Source of the DNA: Aspidapion aeneum
Lineage: Eukaryota > Arthropoda > Insecta > Coleoptera > Brentidae
DNA length: 64,000 bases
Direction: 5' to 3'
Assembly: GCA_963576565.1 (NCBI GenBank)
Contig: OY755039.1
Span: forward strand, 70,250,886 to 70,314,885
The position numbers and the translations under genes are program-made. The notes below the pieces were generated by a model. The model made no database searches. It was not told the DNA's origin and saw only the letters and a program-made list of their open reading frames with translations. Below, one piece after another: positions 32,634 through 42,325 of the stretch. Each line of letters opens with the position of its first letter. Within the stretch, counting starts at the first letter, position 1.

Positions 32634-33158
32634 ATGGTTGAAAATAATAGTATTAATAAAGTGTGGGATGAGATCTCTGCGTCACCAGTTATTACAGAGG
32701 ACTTTATTGGATGGTTTTGTGACCATGTGAACTGGGAAGTAATTTGTCGCAAACAAAGATTATCTGATATGTTTATGGCGACCTATATTAATAAGATGCA
32801 TTGGCCCAATGTGTCTAGATATCAAAATTTAAGCGAAGCTTTTATGCATATGTTTAAAAGCGAACTCTATTGGTCTTTTCTTTGTCGTTATCAACGGATG
32901 TCTGAAAATTTTATAAGAGAAAATAAATGGCGCATCGACTGGGAATACTTATTAAAGTATCAAACACATCTCTCTCCAGAGTTTTTTGAAGAGATGCGTC
33001 AAAAACATATTAAACCCGAAGAGGGGAGAATTTATGAAGAGGAGCAAATGGAAGAGTCAACTAATATTCGATATGGGAAGAAACAGTTAAATGGTACTTC
33101 AAAGCTGTATAATAACCCATCAAATTTTAGAATATCATCAATGGGTGGCTCATTTTAG
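32634..33158 (+). CDS. helical W/Q repeat protein (174 aa)
   Basis: Intact. The first ATG of the frame is at 32634; an in-frame TTG at 32598 is less likely. It contains about four repeats of 24-26 residues: VNWEVICRKQRLSDMFM, MHWPNVSRYQNLSEAFM, LYWSFLCRYQRMSENFI and IDWEYLLKYQTHLSPEFF. The consensus is hydrophobic-x-W-x2-hydrophobic-x-R/K-Y-Q-x-L/M-S-x-x-F-hydrophobic. This looks like a short helical-repeat solenoid. Similar W/YQ-LS-F repeats occur in ORFs of large DNA viruses, as I recall them, without known role. The tail is acidic (EEGRIYEEEQMEE). Function unknown; conservation of four repeats in a dead element suggests recent selection. Confidence 0.65.
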   Translation: MVENNSINKVWDEISASPVITEDFIGWFCDHVNWEVICRKQRLSDMFMATYINKMHWPNVSRYQNLSEAFMHMFKSELYWSFLCRYQRMSENFIRENKWRIDWEYLLKYQTHLSPEFFEEMRQKHIKPEEGRIYEEEQMEESTNIRYGKKQLNGTSKLYNNPSNFRISSMGGSF

Positions 33159-33288
33159 TTATTTAGTAACTGCTATAATTAGAGGATGGTTGTTCCCATT
33201 AAATATGTATTCTTAATGTAATTATATTTTAAGAAAGTTAGTAAATAAAATACACCAATAAGTTTTATATGTTTTTCTTTATTTAGTA

Positions 33289-34224
33289 CTAAGCAACATT
33301 ACTTTTATCTATCCAGCTATTATGTTTGTTATCAAATCCTAACCACTTTACAAACACCTTATTTTTGGCACGTTTTAAAATTTTTTCTACTAAATAGATA
33401 TCAGGATATTTTACTTTTTGTAGCTGAAGCTCATAGAATCCTCCCTTAATTTCATTTTTGCTAGCATCCTCCAATAGGTATGTTACTGGGTTGGTGAGCT
33501 GAATTTTCTTAACTGTAAAAATTTCAGTGGACCAATTCGGCATATATTTTTTATCAAACACACCTCGTATTTTTGAAATGCGAACATAGTCACCAACCTT
33601 GTATTTTGGTTTAAATGTCATCTTTATATGGTTATAAACCGTTTTGAGCAGTAGTTTTTCATGTCTTTTTCGCACTTCTGAGGGTTTCATCTCTATAGTT
33701 CGATGTTTCCGATTGTTATAAGTTCGAACAATTTTCGGAAGTATATCATACCATTTGTAAGATCCTTGATAGTTAAATTCCTTCCACATTAGGTTTTTAA
33801 GGGTTCGGTTTACCCTTTCAACAATTTGAGCCTTTTTTTCACTAAATGAACTATAGTGTTTGACATTGTATCTTTTCAACAGTTTTGCCATAGTCGAATT
33901 GTAAAACTTTTTCCCATGATCGGTTTGAAGATGAAGTGGCACCTGTTCCTTAAACACTTTTTCCATCGCTTTCGACACTTCTTCCCCAGTTTTTGTTTTT
34001 AATGGAAAGGTCCAAACATATTTTGAGAAACAATTAATAACCACTAAAATGTATTTAAAACCTTTGTTTTCGTTTGCGTACGGTATCATCTTCACAAGAT
34101 CTGCTTGAAATAGATCATTTAGTGATTTCACAATCAATCTACGCCGTAAAAAATTAATTCTAGCCGGTTTGTGTATTTCACTAACTACTTCTCGTTTAAC
34201 ATCTGTAATAAAATTATTAACCAT
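33289..34224 (-). CDS. Polinton integrase (DDE, chromodomain-like C-terminus)
   Basis: Retroviral-type integrase that would insert the element. The start is taken at ATG 34224 (MVNNFITDVKREV), giving 311 aa. DDE residues: D in LFQADLVKMIPYA, D in HLQTDHGKKFYN, E in QIVERVNRTL. An SH3-like region (YKVGDYVRISKIRG) and a C-terminal chromodomain-like segment (YLVEKILKRAKN, VFVKWLGFDNKHNSWID) follow. No HHCC zinc finger is seen, and FYNS replaces the more usual FxN context. The ORF is intact and overlaps the DUF8207-like ORF by 8 nt. Polintons and certain Ty3 elements share this architecture; the neighbours make it a Polinton integrase. Confidence 0.9.
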   Translation of the reverse strand: MVNNFITDVKREVVSEIHKPARINFLRRRLIVKSLNDLFQADLVKMIPYANENKGFKYILVVINCFSKYVWTFPLKTKTGEEVSKAMEKVFKEQVPLHLQTDHGKKFYNSTMAKLLKRYNVKHYSSFSEKKAQIVERVNRTLKNLMWKEFNYQGSYKWYDILPKIVRTYNNRKHRTIEMKPSEVRKRHEKLLLKTVYNHIKMTFKPKYKVGDYVRISKIRGVFDKKYMPNWSTEIFTVKKIQLTNPVTYLLEDASKNEIKGGFYELQLQKVKYPDIYLVEKILKRAKNKVFVKWLGFDNKHNSWIDKSNVA

Positions 34225-34810
34225 CTCTCTTCTCAGTAATATTAGCTTCTTGAAGCTCCTCAACTATAGCATAGATTTCGTTTGTGTGACCTGTGTTGCC
34301 AGCTGTCTGAGATGCTAATAATAAACGTAACCGTTCTACAAGTTCATTGGGATTATCCCAGTACACGTACTCTATAGGACTATCGGAGTACTCCATCTCC
34401 TCCTCTAGATTTCCACCTTTATATATGTCACTAAACAGTTTCTTAAATTTGGTTGAGTAGCTATCGGTGATCACATCTCCAGAGGCCTTATGATGTTTTC
34501 TGTTTGCATAGGTATGTTCAATGATGTCTCTAAAGGCGTCTGCATCATCTTGGGTATACTTTGTAGGCATATTTTTTCGAAAGAGTAATTTGTACAAACC
34601 GTGTGTACCTTTATAGCGTTTACCTTTTATAATTAAATCAGCTCCATCAAATTCAATTTTCGAATCATCAATATAAAAATTGTCAATATCATCTCGCCGT
34701 ACACGAAACTTGGAAAAATAATTTTGTGGGTCAGAAGGCACGGTGGATGGATCATCTAAAAATTCTTTAATATAGCTTGTAAGTGAAGGATGAAACTGAC
34801 TAGTAATCAT
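34217..34810 (-). CDS. DUF8207-like Polinton protein, C-terminal ORF
   Basis: 197-aa ORF with IKEFLDDPSTVPSDPQNYFS, IDNFYIDDSKIEFDGADLII, KGKRYKGTHGLYKLLFRK and YTQDDADAFRDIIEHTYANR. The order (start-structure, D-D-dipeptide strand, GTxGLYxLLFxK, then Y-x-DxxxF-R-I-L-x-xT-xA-R) matches the DUF8207-type protein common in arthropod Polintons; its function is unknown. It starts within the stop of the upstream ORF (34800-34810), one base out of frame. That could be a genuine overlap or a single-base frameshift in one longer gene; I favour the latter. Confidence 0.65.
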   Translation of the reverse strand: MITSQFHPSLTSYIKEFLDDPSTVPSDPQNYFSKFRVRRDDIDNFYIDDSKIEFDGADLIIKGKRYKGTHGLYKLLFRKNMPTKYTQDDADAFRDIIEHTYANRKHHKASGDVITDSYSTKFKKLFSDIYKGGNLEEEMEYSDSPIEYVYWDNPNELVERLRLLLASQTAGNTGHTNEIYAIVEELQEANITEKRDG

Positions 34811-35440
34811 TCTCGGATTTATTCATCAAGTCTCTAAGTCGTCCGTTTTCAAACTCTTCTTGCTTTCTGGCCTCATTCTGTGTAAAGTTCTCTGCTGCAT
34901 CTTTTAACACTGCTTTTCTCAAAAAGTAACCGCTTGTGGTGGGCTTATTTAGTTTTTTAGCACTTAAAGAAAAATTTAATTTTCGTTTAGCTCTCTTTTC
35001 GGTTGTCGGTGTTGTAGGATTTGGATTTCGAGGAGTTGACTGGAATAAGTCTTGCATGTAAACACTTGGTTCATGCATCTGATTTTCATCTTCTTCTACA
35101 CTGTTATTATCAAAATTCTTATGAAAAAGCGATGAAGTTTGCAGATCTTCAAGTTCTTCCTGTTTTTCTTGTTGTTGTTTTTCGTTTTCTTGCTTGATTT
35201 TTTGAGGAGTTGTCAATCTGGGTGATAATGAAGGTATATTGACCAGATTCGGAGGCTTTTTATCGGTTAAACTAGATTCAATATTTTCCAAGTGTTTTGT
35301 AATGGGTTGAAATAGGTTAGCCTGTGAAATCTGACCCTGTTTTAACAAATTTAATTTCTCACGTATTATTTTTCTTTTAGAAATTAATTTTTTCTTTAAG
35401 TTTTTTCACCACTAACCATTTTTATGTTTTCTTCTAACAT
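34800..35440 (-). pseudogene. DUF8207-like Polinton protein, N-terminal part
   Basis: The clean ORF 35348-34800 begins MLKQGQISQANLFQPITKHL, followed by a Q/E-rich coiled coil (IKQENEKQQQEKQEELEDL), an acidic linker and a basic stretch (EKRAKRKLNFSLSAKKLNKP). Upstream, ATGs at 35440 and 35419 open a frame (MVSGEK...) that shifts at a run of six A near 35400 before joining this ORF. The Lys-rich helix and coiled coil are usual at the start of DUF8207-like Polinton proteins. At least one frameshift, so probably non-functional. Just upstream lies the LINE insertion. Confidence 0.6.
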
Positions 35441-35535
35441 TTTTATCTATGTTATCTCTACAGGTGTGTTATAACTATTAACACTAAGAAGTATTTAAAT
35501 CTAAAGATATATAAAGTTATAGAGTGAGTAGTAAG

Positions 35536-36486
35536 ATGGCCGCTGATACACACACGCTTTTAGTTGCGGAACTTAATAAGTTAAAAAAGTCGGAGTTAAT
35601 CGATTTATTAGTTTTTCAAAAGTTATCTACCAGTTACACAAGTAATACAGTGCTGCGTGAGTTTCACTTAAATTTACAAAAACGCGTTATTAGTGATGAA
35701 AATGACGAAAACAGTTTTCATGATGCTGCCGATGCGGTGACGTCAAACGACGCCATATGCAAAACCGATTCCTGCATAAAACAGACAATTAACCTAGAGG
35801 TTCTTAAAGTCAAAGTGAGTAGCCTATCAAAAATTAACCAACAACTTGAATGCAGACTTGATGATCAAAAAACTATCATAGCACTCTTACAGAAAAATAA
35901 TTATTCCAAAAACACTTTACCAAATACGAGCCCAGCGCCATCTGGGTCAAGCCATAATCAGCAGAGTAAACAAACCGCTGCCACTGCCCTTGCCCCTCCG
36001 CCTTCGATGCATGCATGGAAGTCACAACAAAAACATTTGTTTTCAAATAAACACGTAGGCGAGGCTATTTCCAATGCCCAACAAAATGTACTGGAACCAT
36101 ATATTCGACCTTCGCATCAGCGTCAGCGTTTCACTACCAAAACAAAGGCCGTTATCGGCCGAAACAATTCAGTAAACAGTAGCACAATTCAAACAGTACC
36201 GAAGTGCGGATACCTACATGTATATCGTCTTGCCGCGGGCACAACCGAAAAAATGATTAGTGATTTTCTTAAAACCTCGGCGCCCGAAATAAAATTTGAG
36301 TGCGAAAATCTAGCTAGAAAAGATAACAGTTCAACTTCGTTTAAAGTGCGTTTCCCGATTTCTGACGTAAGCAAAGTGTATAATCCGGAAATCTGGCCGG
36401 CTGGATCCGCCGTTAAGAGGTTTTGGTTTCCGCCTAACAAACGACCGGATTTTCAGGAGAGAGAACCACCAAATACTCCTCAATAA
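35536..36486 (+). CDS. LINE ORF1 protein
   Basis: Intact 316-aa ORF from ATG 35536. The N-terminal helix (HTLLVAELNKLKKSELIDLL) and a coiled coil (LEVLKVKVSSLSKINQQLE) are followed by a Ser/Pro/Gln-rich linker. The C-terminal domain (CGYLHVYRLAAGTTEKMIS, FECENLARK, SSTSFKVRFPISDVSKVYNP, WPAGSAVKRFWF) looks like an RRM-like RNA-binding fold. Such coiled-coil plus RRM ORF1 proteins package LINE RNA. The ORF ends 44 bases before ORF2 coding sequence becomes recognisable. This is the only LINE ORF in the window without a break. Confidence 0.8.
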   Translation: MAADTHTLLVAELNKLKKSELIDLLVFQKLSTSYTSNTVLREFHLNLQKRVISDENDENSFHDAADAVTSNDAICKTDSCIKQTINLEVLKVKVSSLSKINQQLECRLDDQKTIIALLQKNNYSKNTLPNTSPAPSGSSHNQQSKQTAATALAPPPSMHAWKSQQKHLFSNKHVGEAISNAQQNVLEPYIRPSHQRQRFTTKTKAVIGRNNSVNSSTIQTVPKCGYLHVYRLAAGTTEKMISDFLKTSAPEIKFECENLARKDNSSTSFKVRFPISDVSKVYNPEIWPAGSAVKRFWFPPNKRPDFQEREPPNTPQ

Positions 36487-36489
36487 CTG

Positions 36490-39416
36490 AGACCAGCAAA
36501 AACAGTGAGTCGAAACAATTTATTACATTATTGCATTTGAATGTCCAAAGTTTTTCAAACAAAGTTAATTTAATTGAATTTTTAATTAATAAACATAACC
36601 TAAAAATCATTTGCTTAACCGAACACTGGCTGTTACATAATAACATTGAAAGTATAAAGATTGCAGACTTTAAGTTATTAACTCATTTTTCGCGAACCCA
36701 CCACAATCATGGTGGATCTGCAATTTACATGGAGAATAATTTTCCAAGAAATTCTTTCCTGTGAAATTTATTAACAATCTGTCAGTTGAGATGGTTCTTG
36801 AATGTTCGTGTGTTGCAGATAAAAAATTGTGTGTAATTACCTTATATAGACCCACAAATGACGATTTTGAAACATTTATTTCGATATTATGTATTATTTT
36901 AACAAAAGCTTTCGAAAAATTTGACAATATTTTATTGGCCGGCGACTTCAACCCAAATACCGGCAAAAATGCAGATTTAAACCAGAAACTCCTAAGTGAT
37001 ATTTTTGAATCTTACAATCTTATCTCTTTAATCAACTCAGCGACACGAATACAGACCCGCAACGGACAAACTACTTGTTCAATTCTCGACTTTTTGGCCA
37101 CCAACAGACCAGAATTGCTGAGTAACATTATAAATTACGATCCTGGTGTCTCCGATCACCATATCCAAATTTTAAACTATGATTACTTCCCCCTAAATAA
37201 TACTAAGAGTGAACGCTCTGAGAAATTTACTCGACACTTCTCTCTAGAAAATATTAATGAATTTCTATTCTGGCTTAAACCTCAACATTTTGAGTTAACC
37301 TCAAACGATATTAATAATGAATTTGATATTTTTATAAACAACTTTTTTTGGTGTTTCAATGTGAGTTTTCCTCTTAAAAAAATAAATGTTAATAATAAAA
37401 AACAAAAAATTGAATTCTCTCAGGAACTGAAAAACGAAATTGAAAACCTAGAGAAGATATGCTGGTTAAAGAATAGGACAGGTGATCCTAACTTAATTAA
37501 TCAATATAAAATAAAGAAGAAAGAAGTTCAAAAGCAAATTAAAAATGAAAAAAGCAACTTTTTTAGCGACATTATTAATAATGCAAAAAATAAGTCACGT
37601 GAAACATGGAACGTTATCAACCAATTAAACGAAAAGACCAAAAAAGAAAAAAGCATTTGTAAAATTTCCTTCGATAATCAACTTTATCATAAACCCGAAG
37701 AAATCGCTGATATTTTTTGTACCTACTTATCAACTGGTACACAAGAAAAACTCCAAAACCACTTTGATGGCGACTTGTCATCGCAATGCACCACTACCAA
37801 AAAAACGGTTTCAGATAGCTTTTTGGTAACTCCTGTTACACATGAAGAAATCACATCGGTAATTAAATCTTTACCAAACAAAAACTCTTGCGGTCCAGAC
37901 GGTATACCCATTAAATTAATTAAATCAATTAATTACAACATTTCCCACATACTAGTTTTACTCTTTAATCTATCACTTTTTTCTGGAGTTTTTCCCGAAT
38001 AACTAAAAAATGCATTGGTCACCCCAATATTAAAAAAAGGAGACCCCGAAAATATTGAAAACTACCGTCCTATATCCATTTTAAGCATATTTTCCAAAAT
38101 CTACGAAAAAATTATTTATGATAAACTTCTTTCTTTTTTAAACAAAAACAAGGTGCTTTCTAACCAGCAATACGGTTTTCGTCCAGGATTCTCCACTGCG
38201 TTGGGTTGCACCGATCTTTTACAACATATATACAACAAACAAGATAACAACGAAATAGTAATTGTATTTTTGTTCGATTTTACCAAAGCTTTTGATGTCC
38301 TAAATGGGGATTTCGTGGTAAAAAAGATTGAAAAACTTGGCATAAGGGGTCTTCTCCAAAAACTAATACAATCGTTTTTAAGTGGTCGCAGAATGGCAGT
38401 TAAAATCAAAGACGTTCTTTCAGATTTTAAAGACTTAGAGCTGGGAACGCCACAAGGAAGTGTTTTAGCGCCTTTAGTGTTTTTACTTTTTATTAATGAC
38501 TTACCTGAACATATCACTAAGGGCTTAGTTTTTCAATATTGTGACGACACTACTATAGTTATATCAGGTAAATGCAGTATCGCGGTTCTTCAAGATATTA
38601 AAATAATGCTTTCAGAACTAACATAGTGGTGCAAGAAAAACAATATAATGATCAATTGCAGTAAAACCGTATGTCTTGAAATTACAACAATCAGACAACC
38701 AACCATGAACTGGTCTTTTGATTTTAATGGCCATATTGTTAAAACTGAGAAAACTGCAAAATTTCTTGGTGTTATAATCGATTGTCAACTGAATTGGAGC
38801 CAGCATATTGACTCAGTGTGCTCTAAACTTAACAAAAACTTTTATATGTTGAGCTCCTTAAAAAATTCTCTCACTAAAATGCCTTACTCGGCGTCTACTA
38901 GTGTGCTCTAAACTTAACAAAAACTTTTATATGTTGAGCTCCTTAAAAAATTCTCTCACTAAAAATGCCTTACTCGGCGTCTACTACGCTCTAGCTTTTT
39001 CCACCATATCGTACAACATTGTTGTGTGGGGTCAGGCTAGCGATGTTACGAGGGTTCTTATCGCTCAGAAAAGAATCCTTCGTCTGATGTTTGATCTACC
39101 CTATAATTCCAGTTGCAGAGAAATCTTTAAAAAGCATAAAATACTAACTGTGATATCAATTTATTTACTTAATATTTTAACATATATTCATAAAAATAAA
39201 TCAAATTTTGCAATTAATGGAACCTTTCATCAATATGCCACCAGAAATCGAAACAACTTTTGTATTCAAAGACATAATCATGAGTATTTTAAGAGCTCAC
39301 CAATTTTTGCTGGTCTGCGCCTATATAATCCTCTTCCAGAGGAGCTAAAAAGTATGTCCAATAAAAAATTTAAATCCCAGTTAAAAACATTTTTGAGCAA
39401 TAATTTTATTCTATAA
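36490..39416 (+). pseudogene. LINE ORF2 (EN-RT), broken
   Basis: EN starts LLHLNVQSFSNK...ICLTEHWL, shifts frame near 36760, then has LAGDFNPNTGK and DPGVSDHHIQIL. RT: KNSCGPDGIPIKLIKS, a TAA at 38000-38002, NYRPISILSIFSKIYEKI, QQYGFRPGFST, FLFDFTKAFDVLN, LGTPQGSVLAPLVFLLFIND and the catalytic box as QYCDDTT (usual A is C). A TAG follows at 38624-38626, where a WC pair is usual. An 85-bp tandem duplication (38816-38986) disrupts the thumb. The C-terminal domain (39000-39416) is clean. At least four lesions. Confidence 0.88.
38816..38986 (+). repeat. 85-bp tandem duplication within LINE ORF2
   Basis: GTGTGCTCTAAACTTAACAA...CTCGGCGTCTACTA appears at 38816-38900 and again at 38901-38986. The only difference seen is AAAA versus AAAAA before TGCCTTACTCGG. 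The near identity shows a recent local duplication after the LINE inserted. Confidence 0.93.
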
Positions 39417-39683
39417 CAGAGTTCCTAGAAGCTATTGGCTAATATACCGAACGTTTTGGGTTGTGGTCTCTCGGTCGTTTTATTATTTTAGTTTTTTTAG
39501 TGTTTTTTGTGATTTTATAAGTTATATTATTGTTTGTTTTAAGTCATGTTAAATAGTGATTTTTTTTAATATTTTTTTTACTTAGTAAGTTTTTTTTAAT
39601 GTACTACTTTTTGACTTGTTCCTTTCTACTGTATTGTGGTGCTCGGAATGAAATAAATATCTATCTATCTATCTATCTATCTA

Positions 39684-40306
39684 TCAAAACGATACCGATA
39701 TCTTTGTCAAAATTGTCAAAAAATCATACGGTTTTTTCCAGCAGTATGCACACATCTTTTGAAATTCATCAAATGTCATATCAGTGCCAATATGGTTGGT
39801 GTATATATGTTTTACATTTAGTAAATCTTGTTTGAATAAAATTAAAACGTTGGCATTGTCTCTTATTAAATGTTTAGGTATTTTTGCATATGTTTGAGAG
39901 AGATAGAAACTGTCAATATTATTATGTCGACCCATACTAAAGTAGTCACGCATCACATCTTGTTTATCGCAGGCTACGTCATCAAATATAAAAATGGAAA
40001 ACGGATTTGCTTCTGATGGAGGAATTATATTTTCGCCACTGTTGTAAGCATAGTACCCTATTTCTTTAAATATAAATACTTTGGCTGGTATAGACTTTTT
40101 GAATACACATACAAATTTTTAAACTTTAAACCGTTTGAATGTTCCAAAAGGCTCAATATAAGGTTGGTTTTTCCACAGTTTGATGGGCCCACGATAAGAC
40201 ATCTAATAGATGATGGAAACAGGAAACCATGTCTTGATGTAGTACTTGCATTAATATCATGGTTTTTAACTTCTAAACGCACTTTTTGTTTCACAATCTT
40301 TTTCAT
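39684..40306 (-). pseudogene. Polinton packaging ATPase (FtsK/HerA, A32-like)
   Basis: This ATPase pumps viral DNA into capsids. The N-terminal ORF from ATG 40306 has the Walker A motif CLIVGPSNCGKTNLILSLLE. A frameshift near 40070 is followed, in a new frame, by IFKEIGYYAYN, Walker B FSIFIFDDVACDKQDVMRDY, SFYLSQTYAKIPKHLIRDNA and a C-terminal helix ending KPYDFLTILTKISVSF. The LINE tail then cuts off the last residues. All catalytic motifs are recognisable, but the gene is split and truncated. Divergent from the PLA2 gene, 98 bases away, which leaves room for a shared promoter region. Confidence 0.9.
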
Positions 40307-40404
40307 TTTCTATAGAAATATTATGTCAACTTAACACTGTTGAACTGGTAATGTATAAAAAAAAGTAAAGACTCTGCTTTTTATTTAGTCTTAAGTGAAA
40401 CGCT

Positions 40405-41286
40405 ATGAAGTACTATGTTAGTTCAAACGTTAAAGGGCAAGGGTTGTTAAACAGTGCTATAAATAATCTGCCCTTTGAAATGCATATCCCAGGGTTTTCT
40501 TATTGTGGACCTGGGACTAAGCTAGAGAAACGTTTAGCCAGAGGGGATAAAGGTATTAACCAGCTTGATAGGGCATGCAAAGATCATGACATTTCCTATT
40601 CAACTAATATGGAGTTGATCGACCGTCATGAGGCAGATAAAGTTTTAATGAGAAAAGCTTTAGAACGGATGCGAGCAACGGATTCAGGCTTGTATGAAAA
40701 ACTGGCTGCTTCTGGTGTGGCTGCTGCTATGGGTACCAAGCTAAAACTAGGGATGGGTATGGTAAATAATGTATCAAAAACTGATCAAGTGCCACGTTTA
40801 AAGGCAGTGCGTCAGTGCCTAAATATGATTCAACGTGGGATAAAGATGACAAAAAATTATTTAGGCTCTCTTGAAACTCTAGAGGGTCAAATTAAAAATC
40901 CATCACAAACAACGAGAAAATCGTCATCATCCAAACCAAGAAAACCACGGTTAAAAAAAGTAAAAAAAGATGAACCTGAAACAGAAGCTATGGAAACTAA
41001 TTCACCCCCTTTACATAAAGAACCTACATTGTTAAGAATCAAAAGAAAGATAAAGTTAAGCGACTCGGTGGATATTCCTTTTAAATTACCAAAATTTTTA
41101 AAAGTCAAAAGAAAGAGAAAGTTAAGCGATTCGGTTGATGTTCCCTTTAAATTACCAAAACCCGACACAACTGCTGTTTTGAGTGAAGGACCATTGGAGC
41201 AGAAGTCACTAAAGCGGAGACTAAGCATTGATGGTGAAGAAAATGACAATATGCATAGCAACATTAAAAAACCAAAAATTATATAA
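40405..41286 (+). CDS. parvovirus-VP1-type phospholipase A2 protein
   Basis: Intact 293-aa ORF. Residues 24-75 form a VP1-type PLA2 domain: the calcium loop YCGPGTKLEKRL and catalytic HD in LDRACKDHDISYS, both complete. In parvoviruses this activity breaks endosomal membranes during entry; here the same role in particle entry is inference. A Gly/Ala segment (SGVAAAMGTKLKLGMGM) follows, then a Lys/Arg-rich tail with a 20-residue unit repeated (RIKRKIKLSDSVDIPFKLPK and KVKRKRKLSDSVDVPFKLPK). The basic repeats could be nuclear signals or bind DNA. It is first in the rightward capsid block, consistent with a virion protein. Confidence 0.9.
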   Translation: MKYYVSSNVKGQGLLNSAINNLPFEMHIPGFSYCGPGTKLEKRLARGDKGINQLDRACKDHDISYSTNMELIDRHEADKVLMRKALERMRATDSGLYEKLAASGVAAAMGTKLKLGMGMVNNVSKTDQVPRLKAVRQCLNMIQRGIKMTKNYLGSLETLEGQIKNPSQTTRKSSSSKPRKPRLKKVKKDEPETEAMETNSPPLHKEPTLLRIKRKIKLSDSVDIPFKLPKFLKVKRKRKLSDSVDVPFKLPKPDTTAVLSEGPLEQKSLKRRLSIDGEENDNMHSNIKKPKII

Positions 41287-41367
41287 ATCTTAAACACCTT
41301 CAAACATACATATCAGTTGCTTTCATTCTTGTGTAAACTTTCAAGGTAGTAACATCATTCTTAAAAA

Positions 41368-41869
41368 ATGAGTAAAACGAGAAAATCAAGAAAACCCACA
41401 AAAAGTAGAAAAACATCAACTTTTAAAAGAAAGAGGGCACGAATTGTAAAGAAAAAAATCAAAACATTGAGTTTCAGTCAAGCAACAAAAAAGATAAAGG
41501 ATAGATTAAAACAACGAAGACCACAAGACTTTGAAACTGCAGTTAAAGTTACTCTCAAGACAGCGAAAAAAAAACAAAGGAAAAGTACGACCTGCACGAA
41601 TAATAAAACTACCAAAAAAGGGTGGTTTTTTGCCTCTAATACCAATCATGGCGACTCTCTCTGCCCTTGGTGCTTTAGGGAGCGGCACCACAGGAATAGT
41701 GAAAGCCATTAATGCTGCTAAATCTGCAAATCAACAATTGCAAGAGGCTCAACGACATAACCAAAGTACGGAGTCCATTGCTATGGGTAAAGGATTATTT
41801 CTCAAACCATACAAACTAGGAATGGGTCTTTTTTTACACAAAGGTGGATGTCAAAAAACAAAAACCTAA
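41368..41869 (+). pseudogene. basic capsid-associated protein (pX/mu-like), frameshifted
   Basis: The N-terminal part is very basic (KTRKSRKPTKSRKTSTFKRK and KKKIKTLSFSQATKKIKDRL). After a run of nine A near 41567-41575 the coherent protein continues in another frame with ARIIKLPKKGGFLPLIPIMA, TLSALGALGSGTTGIVKAIN, AIAMGKGL-like and LKPYKLGMGLFLHKG. The basic head plus a GG-PL-P hydrophobic helix and KGLxLKPYKxGxGL tail recurs in Polinton and adintovirus elements next to the protease and resembles adenovirus core/cement peptides. It overlaps the protease start by 22 nt. The A-run slip could be a mutation or a sequencing error. Confidence 0.7.
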
Positions 41870-42264
41870 AGTTTTTCAAGAAAACTTTACCGATTTCACT
41901 ACCACAGCGAGCTCTTACAAATATTGACCTAAAAAAGTATACAAAGCTGTTAAAAATTAAACATTTTAGAGGTGTGTTTATGAGAGATGAACTACCCTCA
42001 AAGATACATAAATTTGAGTCGGGGATAATTAATTTAGATAGTAGCAGAGGATCAGGAAGTCATTGGACTTGTTATAAGAAAATTAAAAATAATGTACACT
42101 ATTTTGATAGTTTTGGTAATTTACGACCTCCTATAGAATCTATAAGATACTTTAGTTCTAATGGTGACTCAAAAGTACTGTATAATTATAACCCCTACCA
42201 GACTTATGATTCTGTAAATTGTGGACACTTGTGTTTAAGTTTTTTGTATTACTTTAAGGGTTAA
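41848..42264 (+). CDS. adenain-like cysteine protease
   Basis: 138-aa protease expected to cleave capsid precursors. The catalytic set is visible: His in SRGSGSHWTCYKK, Asp in NVHYFDSFGNLRPP, Gln in PYQTYDSVNCGHLC and the nucleophile Cys in NCGHLCLSFLYYF. This is the order H-D-Q-C of the adenovirus/Ulp1 (C5) family, and the length is normal for Polintons. It starts with MSKNKNLKFFKKTLPIS within the end of the preceding gene. The ORF is intact. A partial ORF overlap and 60-base spacing to the penton gene suit a compact late transcription block. Confidence 0.92.
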   Translation: MSKNKNLKFFKKTLPISLPQRALTNIDLKKYTKLLKIKHFRGVFMRDELPSKIHKFESGIINLDSSRGSGSHWTCYKKIKNNVHYFDSFGNLRPPIESIRYFSSNGDSKVLYNYNPYQTYDSVNCGHLCLSFLYYFKG

Positions 42265-42325
42265 TAAAAAACGTCTACTAAACTACATGGTTTTTCATTT
42301 ATCAGTGAACCGCTATATAGTAAAC

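Larger units (their letters stand above)
35500..39685 (+). mobile_element. LINE (CR1/Jockey-type) inserted in the Polinton
   Basis: Plus-strand LINE with ORF1 (35536-36486), ORF2 EN and RT (36490-39416), a 240-base 3' UTR and a tandem TATC tail after AATAAA at 39651-39685. The tail abuts the ATPase reading frame directly, so the LINE lies at the 3' end of the ATPase gene. The 5' border, between 35460 and 35535, is not sharply defined and no target duplication was found. It is nearly full length but broken at several points. Confidence 0.88.

Noticed and set aside
41506..41709. 67-aa minus-strand ORF
   Set aside because: Antisense to the pX/mu-like gene; no independent support.
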